This document shows, piece after piece, positions 45,612 through 52,624 of a stretch of DNA of 64,000 bases; the first letter of the stretch is position 1, and each line of letters begins with the position of its first letter. The translations under genes and the position numbers were made by a program. The notes beneath the pieces are model-generated. The model was not told the origin of the DNA and ran no database searches. It was given only the letters and a program-made list of their open reading frames with translations. Origin of the DNA: Bacteroidales bacterium. GTDB lineage: Bacteria; Bacteroidota; Bacteroidia; Bacteroidales; F082. The stretch covers positions 1 through 64,000 of the forward strand of contig JAFXLL010000008.1 in assembly GCA_017531225.1 (NCBI GenBank), given 5' to 3'.

Positions 45612-45639
45612 TCTCACCTCTCACCCTTCACCTCTCACC
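45612..45639 (-). repeat. Four tandem heptamers (GGTGAGA, one variant) after dnaB
   Basis: On the minus strand the dnaB stop codon is followed directly by GGTGAGA, GGTGAAG, GGTGAGA, GGTGAGA. The same heptamer array covers the stop of the transketolase gene at 14317-14337. Confidence 0.8.
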
Positions 45640-47199
45640 TCAAAACGGAGGATTAAATTCATCGCTGATGCCACCCGGTTGAGGGCCGAACGGATTGTCG
45701 TCGTTCATTCTTGAACCCACGATGACCGTGTTGTTGAAATTCGGGTTGGGGCCAAGGGTGATCTCGTCGGCGGAGGCGAGACGGTCCTGACCGAACTCCT
45801 CAAAGCGGGCGTATTGTCCCACAAATCTCAGGTTAACTTCACCTAACTTACCGTTACGGTGCTTGGCGATGTCGATGCAGGTGAAGCCTTGCGGCAGATC
45901 GGGGTTCTCCTGTTCGTTTTTATAGTATTCTGGACGGTAAATGAACATTACCATATCAGCGTCTTGCTCAATGGCACCTGATTCACGAAGGTCTGACAGG
46001 ATAGGCTTCTTCGATCCTGGGCGTTGCTCTACGCTACGGCTTAACTGTGACAGGGCTAAGACTGGGATTTCCAGCTCCTTGGCGAGGGCCTTGAGTGAGC
46101 GTGAAATGGTGGAGATCTCCTGCTCACGGTTGCCGCCGCGCTCGGTCTTGGCGGTCATCAGCTGCAGATAGTCGATGAAGATCATCTGGATGTCGTGCTG
46201 CTGCTTCAGCCGGCGGCATTTTGCCCTGAGCTCGAAGATGGAAAGCTGGGGCGTGTCGTCGATATAGATAGGCGCGTCAATGAGAGGCGTTACCTTGGTA
46301 TTCAGCTGTTGCCACTCGTGCTCGGCCAGGTCGCCCGAACGGAGTTTGTCAGCCGTGAGTGAGGTCTCGGTGGAGATCAAACGGGTGACCAGTTGCACTG
46401 ACGACATTTCCAAGGAGAAGAAAGCAATGGGACGTTGGAAGTCGACGGCGGCATTACGGGCCAAGTTAAGGGCGAATGCGGTTTTACCCATGGAGGGACG
46501 TGCAGCCAGAATGATGAGGTCCGATTTCTGCCAGCCTTGCGTGATGCGGTCGAGCTCGGTGTAGCCCGAAGGCACGCCGCGCAGCTTCTGATCGCTGTTT
46601 TTGGCGCTCTGGATCTCAGTGATGGCTTTGCTCACCAAGTCCTGCATCGAGTTGTAGCTGCGGCGCAGGTTGTTCTCGCTTACCTGGAACAGCTTGTTCT
46701 CGGCGTTATCCAACAGGTCGAACACATCGGCGGTGTCCTCAAAAGCTTGGTTGATGGTCTCAGAGGAGATGAGGATGAGCTCCCGCTGGATGTGCTTTTG
46801 CATGATGATGCGGGCGTGATACTCGATGTTGGCGGCCGAAACCACACGGTTGGTCAGTTTTGAGATATAATAGGCACCGCCTACCGATTCCAGCTCGCCT
46901 GATTGCTTCAGCTCGTTGGTAACCGTGAGGATATCAATGGGTTCTGATTTTCCAAAAAGATCCTTGATAGCCTTGAAGATTTTCTGATGAGCCTCTTTGT
47001 AGAAGGCCTCGGGAGTCAAGATGTCGATGACTTCGTTGACGGCTTCTTTTTCAAGCATCAAGGCGCCGAGGACCACCTCTTCCAAGTCGACGGCTTGGGG
47101 AGGAATGCGTCCCTGGTTGGCTAAAAGTTGTTCAGGCGTGGCTGGCGTTCTCCGTTGTAAATTGTTGGAAAACGGTCTAGTAATTATATCGTTTGGCAT
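45640..47199 (-). CDS. dnaB: Replicative DNA helicase DnaB
   Basis: This 519-aa hexameric helicase unwinds DNA at the replication fork. It has the N-terminal domain with PPQAVDLEEVVLGALMLE, a RecA-like core with Walker A RPSMGKT (234-240), Walker B MIFIDYLQLM, and DLRESGAIEQDADMVMFIYR. No intein is present. A TACCTTTG box at 47257-47250 on the minus strand is the likely -7 element. Confidence 0.96.
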   Translation of the reverse strand: MPNDIITRPFSNNLQRRTPATPEQLLANQGRIPPQAVDLEEVVLGALMLEKEAVNEVIDILTPEAFYKEAHQKIFKAIKDLFGKSEPIDILTVTNELKQSGELESVGGAYYISKLTNRVVSAANIEYHARIIMQKHIQRELILISSETINQAFEDTADVFDLLDNAENKLFQVSENNLRRSYNSMQDLVSKAITEIQSAKNSDQKLRGVPSGYTELDRITQGWQKSDLIILAARPSMGKTAFALNLARNAAVDFQRPIAFFSLEMSSVQLVTRLISTETSLTADKLRSGDLAEHEWQQLNTKVTPLIDAPIYIDDTPQLSIFELRAKCRRLKQQHDIQMIFIDYLQLMTAKTERGGNREQEISTISRSLKALAKELEIPVLALSQLSRSVEQRPGSKKPILSDLRESGAIEQDADMVMFIYRPEYYKNEQENPDLPQGFTCIDIAKHRNGKLGEVNLRFVGQYARFEEFGQDRLASADEITLGPNPNFNNTVIVGSRMNDDNPFGPQPGGISDEFNPPF

Positions 47200-47311
47200 T
47201 TGAGTATCTCGAGTTTAGAAAGTGAAAATATTCCGCTTTTTTCGAGAGACAAAGGTATAACTTATACCATCTTTCATCGAAGAAAAAATGGTCTGAGTTA
47301 TGAACAGGGGT

Positions 47312-48544
47312 TTATTTGAAAAATTGTTGATAAATACGCTTAATCATCTCATTTTCAGTCAATAAATCATCTTTTGTTTGTTCATAACTTGTCAACTCGT
47401 GTGCAATGGCTTCAACAAGTATCCTGCTGTGTTCAAAGAGTTTAGCATCGTGAAACAATGCTTTGGCGGTGTTTTGTAAATTAAATCCGTCCTTGAGAAA
47501 GGGGTGAAACATTTGGGCATTTTGGAGTACCTCATATAGATTAAATAGTTTGCTGCTTTGGATGGGATTTTTCGGCTCGAAGCACACGATCAGGTCGTAA
47601 TGTTTGAAGCGTTCTTCTAATAATGATAGGTATTCCTGCCAACGGCTGTGGTCGTCGAGGCAACTCCAGAAGCTGTATCCGTCGGGTTCGTTTTCGCCGG
47701 TGAGGGCGTAGGCGAGGGTCATCGGCTGATAGGGTTTGGTGCCGTCGAGTTCAGGCACTGCAGGCATGTAGGTCAAAGTGTTGAGGTAGGCGATGTGGCG
47801 AGGCTTGGTGGTGGGGGCTTGTGCATACAGCGCCTTGTAGTCGATAGTGAATTCGGTTTTGGTCTTTGGCACGTTTTTCCAGCAATGGCCGAGGAAGTCG
47901 CAGTCATAAGGCTCGTGGCAATGGGAGCCTATTTCCACTTGGGGAGCGTGGGGGAGGGTTATCACGTTTTTCAGCCTCTCCACGTTGGCGGCGATGATGG
48001 GTTCCTGCTCTTTAGCGTAGTCCATGATTGATACCAATTGGAACAGCTGTTTCACGTCGATGGGGCCTTGCTTGACGTAGTCGGCGTTGACATGCATCAG
48101 TTGGAAGTCAGAGAGCGGCACCCCGCAACCATGCAGCACGTAGTACTGCAGCGCCGCGTCATTGTAATAGGTGGGACTCAGTTTCAGGGAGCTCTTCACC
48201 TCGATGGCGCGCCATTGGTCGCCTTCGCGTACTAAAATGTCGACCATCACGAGCGTGTCGTTGTGTTGAAACACGGCTTCATACATCACGTTGATGGCAG
48301 GATTCTGGAGGTTCTCCATGGTCTCCTTGACCCTTTTGGGGAACTGAGAGGGTGAGTTAGGAGTCATGTTCACGCCGCCTGGGAAGTACTGTTGCGCCAG
48401 TATGCCCACGTCGGTGCCGCGTTGGAACTTCGCCCGTTTCTCAAGGCTGAGCTTATCGCGCAGATAAGGGTGCTTCTTGGTCAGGTACAATGCCTTCTCG
48501 CATTGCAGTCCCTTGATGTATGTTGATTTGGAGAGGATGTGCAT
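47312..48544 (-). CDS. DUF2779 protein with Cas4/RecB-like nuclease core
   Basis: This 410-aa protein has the N-terminal LSKSTYIKGLQCEKALYLTK motif and a PD-(D/E)XK core with VMVDILVREGDQWRAIEVKSS (D and E-x-K). It also has a cysteine cluster (first Cys in the LQC segment, then SHCHEPYDCDFLGHCW) like the Fe-S cluster of Cas4/AddB-type nucleases. The C-terminal half looks like the DUF2779 RNase H-like region but is shorter than in many members. It starts 2 bp after the acylphosphatase gene. It is far from the CRISPR locus, so I do not call it Cas4. Confidence 0.8.
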   Translation of the reverse strand: MHILSKSTYIKGLQCEKALYLTKKHPYLRDKLSLEKRAKFQRGTDVGILAQQYFPGGVNMTPNSPSQFPKRVKETMENLQNPAINVMYEAVFQHNDTLVMVDILVREGDQWRAIEVKSSLKLSPTYYNDAALQYYVLHGCGVPLSDFQLMHVNADYVKQGPIDVKQLFQLVSIMDYAKEQEPIIAANVERLKNVITLPHAPQVEIGSHCHEPYDCDFLGHCWKNVPKTKTEFTIDYKALYAQAPTTKPRHIAYLNTLTYMPAVPELDGTKPYQPMTLAYALTGENEPDGYSFWSCLDDHSRWQEYLSLLEERFKHYDLIVCFEPKNPIQSSKLFNLYEVLQNAQMFHPFLKDGFNLQNTAKALFHDAKLFEHSRILVEAIAHELTSYEQTKDDLLTENEMIKRIYQQFFK

Positions 48545-48546
48545 AG

Positions 48547-48822
48547 CTATCTTAACTCTTGGAAATCATCGTATTTACCAGTTGCTTCCTTGGCTTCGAT
48601 CTTCATATCGATTACCTTTGAGTAAGGTGTTCCTTCGCCACAAAGGATGCTGAATCGGGTCAAGTCTTCCTCTTTGCCTTCAGCTTCGATGTGAACGCAG
48701 CCGTCAGTGTAGTCGTTCTCAACGTAACCATTTACGTTGCATTGTAGAGCATAGCGGTGCACGTAGCGTCTGAACCCGACGTTGAACACTCTGCCATAGA
48801 TTCTGATGGAGTAAGCTTTCAT
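48547..48822 (-). CDS. Acylphosphatase
   Basis: This 91-aa enzyme hydrolyses acyl phosphates. It has the phosphate loop RIYGRVFNVGFRRYVH with catalytic Arg in GFR and the Asn in NGYVEND. The usual GRVQGVGFR is GRVFNVGFR here. The start at 48822 follows a TATCTTTG box (48834-48827, minus strand); an upstream in-frame ATG at 48927 lies before that box and is not used. It is co-transcribed with the DUF2779 gene. Confidence 0.88.
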   Translation of the reverse strand: MKAYSIRIYGRVFNVGFRRYVHRYALQCNVNGYVENDYTDGCVHIEAEGKEEDLTRFSILCGEGTPYSKVIDMKIEAKEATGKYDDFQELR

Positions 48823-48945
48823 GGTGCAAAGATAAAAAAAGGGGGAAAATCTTTGTTGATTTCGATTCTTTTCCGTTACTTTGTACCGTCGTTGCCCTTC
48901 TAGGCTCTCTAAAGTCTTTATGGGCAATGGAGGTTTTTCTGTGAG

Positions 48946-49163
48946 GAAGGCGTTTGCTAGCGCTTGTTTTTGGTCTCATTGAACGTAGGAAATTCAACTG
49001 ATCCAAATCAAAAGCAAGACGGATGCAGATGCCCCGCTGTAAAGCGTGGGTATCAAATCTGCTTGTTATTTGGAAGGTTTCCTACGACCTAATGAGACAA
49101 CAGACAGCATGAGATACCCCGCTTTCTGCATGTAAGGTAGCATAAAAATGGAAATGTTACATT
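48946..49163 (+). ncRNA. Structured RNA element, copy 1; cobalamin-riboswitch-like
   Basis: This 218-nt element is repeated almost unchanged at 50061-50278. Arms GTCTCATT (48973-48980)/AATGAGAC (49091-49098), CGTAGGAAA (48984)/TTTCCTACG (49078-49086), CCAAAT (49003)/ATTTGG (49068) and GCAGAT (49025)/ATCTGC (49057) form a long imperfect rod. In order it shows GGTC, AGGAAA, GCAGATGCCCCGCTGTAA (49025-49042), TTGGAAGG, AATGAGAC and GATACCCCGC (49113-49122). These resemble the boxes of cobalamin riboswitches in the correct order, but the GCCACTG box is not clear. Differences between the copies mostly keep pairing. No gene follows directly; a small RNA gene starts 80 bp later. Structure is well supported, the ligand is a guess. 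Confidence 0.6.
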
Positions 49164-49205
49164 GTTTTTGAGGTCGTTGTAAAGATTAATTTTTTCGATG
49201 AAAAT

Positions 49206-49237
49206 GTTGCTGAGAAAGAAAAAGAGTTGTATCTTTG
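49206..49237 (+). promoter_or_regulatory. Promoter of the small RNA at 49244
   Basis: GTTG (49206-49209), 20 bp, TATCTTTG (49230-49237): a textbook Bacteroidota promoter with a predicted start near 49244. Confidence 0.75.
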
Positions 49238-49243
49238 CAACCA

Positions 49244-49355
49244 GTTGGTCGCGGACACGGAGTGAAAAACCAGTGGATTATCAAGACGTAAGGGGCGGGT
49301 TTCGGCACGTTCCCCCCAGCGATAACAGAAAGCCCCTCTATTTTGAGGGGCTTTT
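49244..49355 (+). ncRNA. Candidate small RNA of about 110 nt
   Basis: Between a perfect promoter and a strong terminator there is no ORF of note. The transcript would open with GTTGGTCGC (49244-49252), which pairs with GCGATAAC (49319-49326), enclosing a GGGG...CCCCCC hairpin around 49291-49318. A terminator hairpin AGCCCCTC/GAGGGGCT (49331-49352) with a T-run follows. I do not recognise the family; it lacks the SRP GGAAG motif and tmRNA features. A 6S-like or antisense role is possible. Confidence 0.6.
49329..49355. terminator. Bidirectional terminator shared by the small RNA and the nuclease gene
   Basis: The stem AGCCCCTC/GAGGGGCT with loop TATTTT is flanked by AAA and TTTT. The stop codon of the minus-strand gene (49338-49340) lies in the hairpin. 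Confidence 0.85.
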
Positions 49356-49802
49356 GGTATTACGTTTTCTTAAGCTTTTAAATGCCAGGCTTTTGTTTTT
49401 CTTTCTTATTTCTTCAACATAATAATAGGTGTCACCGATTTGTTTGGTGTACTTTAAGATGGTGTTACGGTGCGATATGTCTTTTTGGGGCGATATCGAA
49501 ACGCTATCCCTTTCTTTGATGATTAATGGAACCATCAAATAATCTTCAATTGATAAAGACTTTCGATCATTGCTTTTTGAGCCATGCCGATTTTCGGCAT
49601 GTTGTATACCGGAAGTCTCAATTACGTGTTTGAATCCGCTTAGGTCAATGCCATGTTCGGCAGCAAGTTTCATTAGCTCATCATCGATGGTCTCGTCAAT
49701 GATACAAAACCTATAATCACAGGTGGTTCCAATGAGATTGACTAGTTCTGCAAATGAGATCTTTGTTCTTTTGTCTTTGTTGAATGGTTTCTTTGAGTCC
49801 AT
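49338..49802 (-). CDS. Putative phage-type barnase/EndoU/colicin-E5-like nuclease (PBECR-like)
   Basis: This 154-aa soluble protein has GFKHVIETSGIQHAENRHG, with histidines spaced as in EndoU/barnase-like RNase toxins, then LSIEDYLMVPLIIKERDSVS, TILKYTKQIGDTYYYVEEIR and a basic end LAFKSLRKRNTKS. This order resembles the nuclease domains at the ends of phage polyvalent proteins. Free-standing copies may be toxins; no obvious antitoxin gene is adjacent. A TATCTTTG box lies at 49835-49828 on the minus strand. The gene sits between the two copies of the structured RNA, suggesting insertion or local rearrangement. Confidence 0.6.
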   Translation of the reverse strand: MDSKKPFNKDKRTKISFAELVNLIGTTCDYRFCIIDETIDDELMKLAAEHGIDLSGFKHVIETSGIQHAENRHGSKSNDRKSLSIEDYLMVPLIIKERDSVSISPQKDISHRNTILKYTKQIGDTYYYVEEIRKKNKSLAFKSLRKRNTKSPSK

Positions 49803-49977
49803 TAGAGTTTTATTTTCGTTAAAATCGCAAAGATAATATATTTATGTTTTAAAACTATAAACAAAAATAATTAATAGTATATTCTATTAGAAATAGTATT
49901 GTAATATATTAACAATCAAATTATTTCAAATTCATCTCCATCGTCTTATGTGGCATGTTTAAAAAATCTTTCTAGAT

Positions 49978-50009
49978 TTTGTTTTTTTTCTAAAGATTGC
50001 TTATTTTTG
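49978..50009 (+). promoter_or_regulatory. Promoter of the tubulin/Ter operon leader
   Basis: TTTG (49978-49981), 20 bp, TATTTTTG (50002-50009), start predicted near 50016. The next ORF begins at 50339, so the mRNA would have a leader of about 320 nt that contains the second structured element. The rest of 49803-50060 is AT-rich and holds nothing else I can support. Confidence 0.7.
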
Positions 50010-50060
50010 TTGCGTCATTACATGCCGTTAATCGGTTTTGATATGGCAGACATATTGGAA

Positions 50061-50278
50061 GAAGGCGTTTGCTAACGCTTGTTTTTGGTCTCATTGAACG
50101 TAGGAAATTCAACTGATCCAAATCGAAAACAAGACGGATGCAGATGCCCCGCTGTAAAAAGCGTGGGTGTCAATCTGCTTGTTATTTGGAAGGTTTCCTA
50201 CGACCTAATGAGACGACAGGCGGCAAAAGATACCCCGCTTTCTTTTTGTATGTAGCAAAAAGAGTGAAATGTTACATT
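50061..50278 (+). ncRNA. Structured RNA element, copy 2, in the leader of the tubulin/Ter operon; cobalamin-riboswitch-like
   Basis: This has the same length and nearly the same sequence as 48946-49163. The first small hairpin reads GCGTT-TGCT-AACGC here and GCGTT-TGCT-AGCGC in copy 1, keeping pairing by a U-G. The distal stem AACAAG versus AGCAAG also keeps pairing with CTTGTT. The 3' segment GATACCCCGCTTT is complementary to the inner AAAGCGTGGG strand, so two alternative pairings are possible, as expected of a switch. A perfect promoter lies 45 bp upstream and the first gene 60 bp downstream. Cis-regulation of the operon is likely; cobalamin as ligand is uncertain. Confidence 0.6.
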
Positions 50279-50338
50279 CCGGGTTTGGGTATTTGGCGGA
50301 AAAAAGTGTTTGTCACTTTTGTTATAATGTTGATTTAA

Positions 50339-50728
50339 ATGGGAAAATCAATTACTACAGCTAAATCCTTTTTTGCGTTTATGCTTTTATTGATGTTGGT
50401 TTCGTGCCAGTCTGGCGCTTCTCGATTTGTGAATAAGTTTGAGAGATTTATTGAAAGGGTAGAATCTAACGCTTCTTCGTATTCGCAAGTGGAATGGGAG
50501 CAGAAAGACGAACAATTTCAGGAGTTTGTTGATGATTATAAAGAATTAAAAAAAGATCTTTCCCCAGATGAGAAAAGAAAAGTGGGGGAATTAACAATTC
50601 GATATTATAAAGCCAGAGTTAAATCTTTTGGTTTTGGCGTCTTGGGCGAAATTGGTGGTTGGCTGGAGTACATACAAGGCGTTGCGGATGAAATTAAAGA
50701 AGATGTGAAAAACTTAAATCTAAATTAA
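50339..50728 (+). CDS. Small helical lipoprotein, first gene of the tubulin/Ter operon
   Basis: This 129-aa protein has the SPII signal FFAFMLLLMLVSC. The mature part is helical: a coiled FVNKFERFIERVESN helix, a DEQFQEFVDDYKELKKDL helix, and a small glycine-rich segment (FGFGVLGEIGGWLEYIQG) that may contact membrane. Function is unknown. One base separates it from the next lipoprotein gene. It is the first ORF after the structured leader. Confidence 0.75.
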   Translation: MGKSITTAKSFFAFMLLLMLVSCQSGASRFVNKFERFIERVESNASSYSQVEWEQKDEQFQEFVDDYKELKKDLSPDEKRKVGELTIRYYKARVKSFGFGVLGEIGGWLEYIQGVADEIKEDVKNLNLN

Positions 50729-50729
50729 T

Positions 50730-52166
50730 ATGAAGAAGTTTGATAGTAAAGTTATTAATCTGATAAAAGGATGCCTTTTTTCTGGAATCCTTTTATTCTT
50801 AACAGGTTGTACGCTGAATTATGAGATTGACGCAGAAAATAATCTTCCTTTATTAATTGGAAGAACCAAGCAATGGCACCCTGATGCTTTGGATCAATCC
50901 AACGGAGCCATCATGTATGTCGACGCATCTACGGTTTTTAGCGACGCAGAAAGATACAGCGATATTTACAAGACGATGAAGTCTCAGATGTACCAGTATA
51001 TTGGCACCTTGGTTTTCATCAAAGGACAGGAATTTGAGGCTACAGAATGCAACCGTCAAAAGCAGGCTCTTTTCAATGCATTGGAAAACATGAGAGCCAT
51101 TGTGGAAAATTCTGATCCATTTAATTTTGCTAATATTCAAAAAGCCGTAGAAAACATCTGTGATGGCAATAGACAAGGTATGATTATAACTGATTTTGAG
51201 TTCTATGCGCCAGATGCCTTCGGCAGAATTCAAGGTCCTCACGACATGGACCCATATCTGTCAGAATCATTTATAAAATGGTTGAATAAAGGATACCAAA
51301 TTGATATTCTTACCGAACCATATTATGAAAAATACAACCGTAAGGATTATCTGAAAAAACGTTTCTATGTCTTTTTCACCGATCCCGATGACGAAGCTCC
51401 AATTAGTGCTACGATGATTGGTCAAGTGAGAAAGTACGTGGTAAATGGCGATCCTACTATTGGGCATTGTAATTTGGTAACCTTGAGAAACACCGATTTG
51501 GGTATGTCGAGAGTGAATGAATCCAATAGCTGCGACAGCGTGATCTCTATTACAATTTATCCACTAGAAAGTTGCCCGGGTGAATTAAACGCAATAGATG
51601 CCACTTGGGAGGACATCAAGCAATATGTGATGAAATTGGATAAATACAACAAACCAATGAAGGATGACGAAGAAGGCCCATTGCCTCTCATCGATGGATT
51701 AGTTGTCAACAATGGAATTAATTATTCTGTGTCCAACTTGTCTTGGCATGCCACTAACATCTCGAAGCCTTTCATGGTAGAACAGGAAAAGGAGGATTCG
51801 TTGACGTTTGAAACGATGGAAGAATGGGATTTGACGGATGCATTCATGGTTGAGATGAATGAGAACAATGAGGTCTCGGTGTACTTGACTCCCAAAATCC
51901 TCACCTCGAAGCACCTTTATGGTGAAAAGGAAGGTTTTAGAGGCAACTTGATTCGTTTGGATATTGATATTGATCAATGCACGGTTCATGAATTTGATGA
52001 GGCGGCATTCCAATGGAAGTCATTGGGGAACAATTACCAAGGCAGGGATGCCGTCTGTGTCTCATTAAGCATTGACAATGCACTCAAAGACATCAGCGTG
52101 GTTCCCTCTACAATGGATAGAAAACATCTGTACACTGTGTTCATTCAAACCCAGTCAATCGAATAA
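50730..52166 (+). CDS. Large lipoprotein of unknown fold, possibly vWA-like
   Basis: This 478-aa protein has the SPII signal (GILLFLTGC). After a 25-residue spacer comes NGAIMYVDASTVFSDAERYS, then a helical region, then GMIITDFEFYAPDAFG. A hydrophobic strand ending in D-x-S followed later by a hydrophobic strand with T-D is reminiscent of a von Willebrand A fold, but a full MIDAS cannot be confirmed. Many acidic residues suggest metal binding. The second half is beta-rich. It would be periplasmic or surface-anchored and is co-translated with its neighbours. Confidence 0.7.
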   Translation: MKKFDSKVINLIKGCLFSGILLFLTGCTLNYEIDAENNLPLLIGRTKQWHPDALDQSNGAIMYVDASTVFSDAERYSDIYKTMKSQMYQYIGTLVFIKGQEFEATECNRQKQALFNALENMRAIVENSDPFNFANIQKAVENICDGNRQGMIITDFEFYAPDAFGRIQGPHDMDPYLSESFIKWLNKGYQIDILTEPYYEKYNRKDYLKKRFYVFFTDPDDEAPISATMIGQVRKYVVNGDPTIGHCNLVTLRNTDLGMSRVNESNSCDSVISITIYPLESCPGELNAIDATWEDIKQYVMKLDKYNKPMKDDEEGPLPLIDGLVVNNGINYSVSNLSWHATNISKPFMVEQEKEDSLTFETMEEWDLTDAFMVEMNENNEVSVYLTPKILTSKHLYGEKEGFRGNLIRLDIDIDQCTVHEFDEAAFQWKSLGNNYQGRDAVCVSLSIDNALKDISVVPSTMDRKHLYTVFIQTQSIE

Positions 52167-52198
52167 CAACAATAAAATATCAATTAATACTTATCATT

Positions 52199-52603
52199 AT
52201 GAATATGTTTTCAATGGCAGTTATCGGGTCAAAGAAAGAACTCGAGGCTCTGATTTCAAACACCTATTTCTCATCCTTAGCCTTTGCGGTTGTGGCAATA
52301 TTAATTGCACTCGTCATCGCCACGCTAATCAAATGGCAAGGTCATCCCGACAATTCTTATAAGACTAGAAGAGCTTGGTGGATAATCATAGGCGTGGTTT
52401 TTCCAATTGCTTTCTGGGCCATCAATTATTTTTATGTGGGCAAATACATCGAAAAAGCATCTTGGTCGGCAGATTTCATGAAGGCGAACATCTTCGCTGC
52501 TCTTATCGGCCTCGGTCTCTATTTTGTGGTTTCCATTATTACTATGCTTATCGTTCGTAGCTCCAAATGGGGTAGCATTTTGGGAAAGACCAAGAATAAA
52601 TAA
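52199..52603 (+). CDS. Three-TM membrane protein
   Basis: This 134-aa protein was not recognised. Hydrophobic segments are YFSSLAFAVVAILIALVIATLI, AWWIIIGVVFPIAFWAINYF and ANIFAALIGLGLYFVVSIITML, and the C-terminus is basic. The short loops leave no catalytic domain, so it may be an anchor or part of a channel for the complex encoded downstream. It lies 32 bp after the lipoprotein gene and 21 bp before the tubulin-like gene. Confidence 0.7.
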   Translation: MNMFSMAVIGSKKELEALISNTYFSSLAFAVVAILIALVIATLIKWQGHPDNSYKTRRAWWIIIGVVFPIAFWAINYFYVGKYIEKASWSADFMKANIFAALIGLGLYFVVSIITMLIVRSSKWGSILGKTKNK

Positions 52604-52624
52604 ACACTTTAAAGCATTAGAATT

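Noticed and set aside
47312-48544. DUF2779 gene as a cas4
   Set aside because: It has Cas4-like nuclease and cysteine motifs but lies 38 kb from the array, is fused to another region and II-C systems lack cas4.
49244-49326. Small RNA as the SRP 4.5S RNA
   Set aside because: It lacks the conserved GGAAG/AGCA tetraloop region of SRP RNA.
48946-50278. Retron or IscB-type guide RNA interpretation of the duplicated RNA
   Set aside because: No reverse transcriptase, IscB/TnpB or TnpA gene is adjacent, and copy 2 sits as a leader behind a promoter, which fits a cis-regulatory RNA better.
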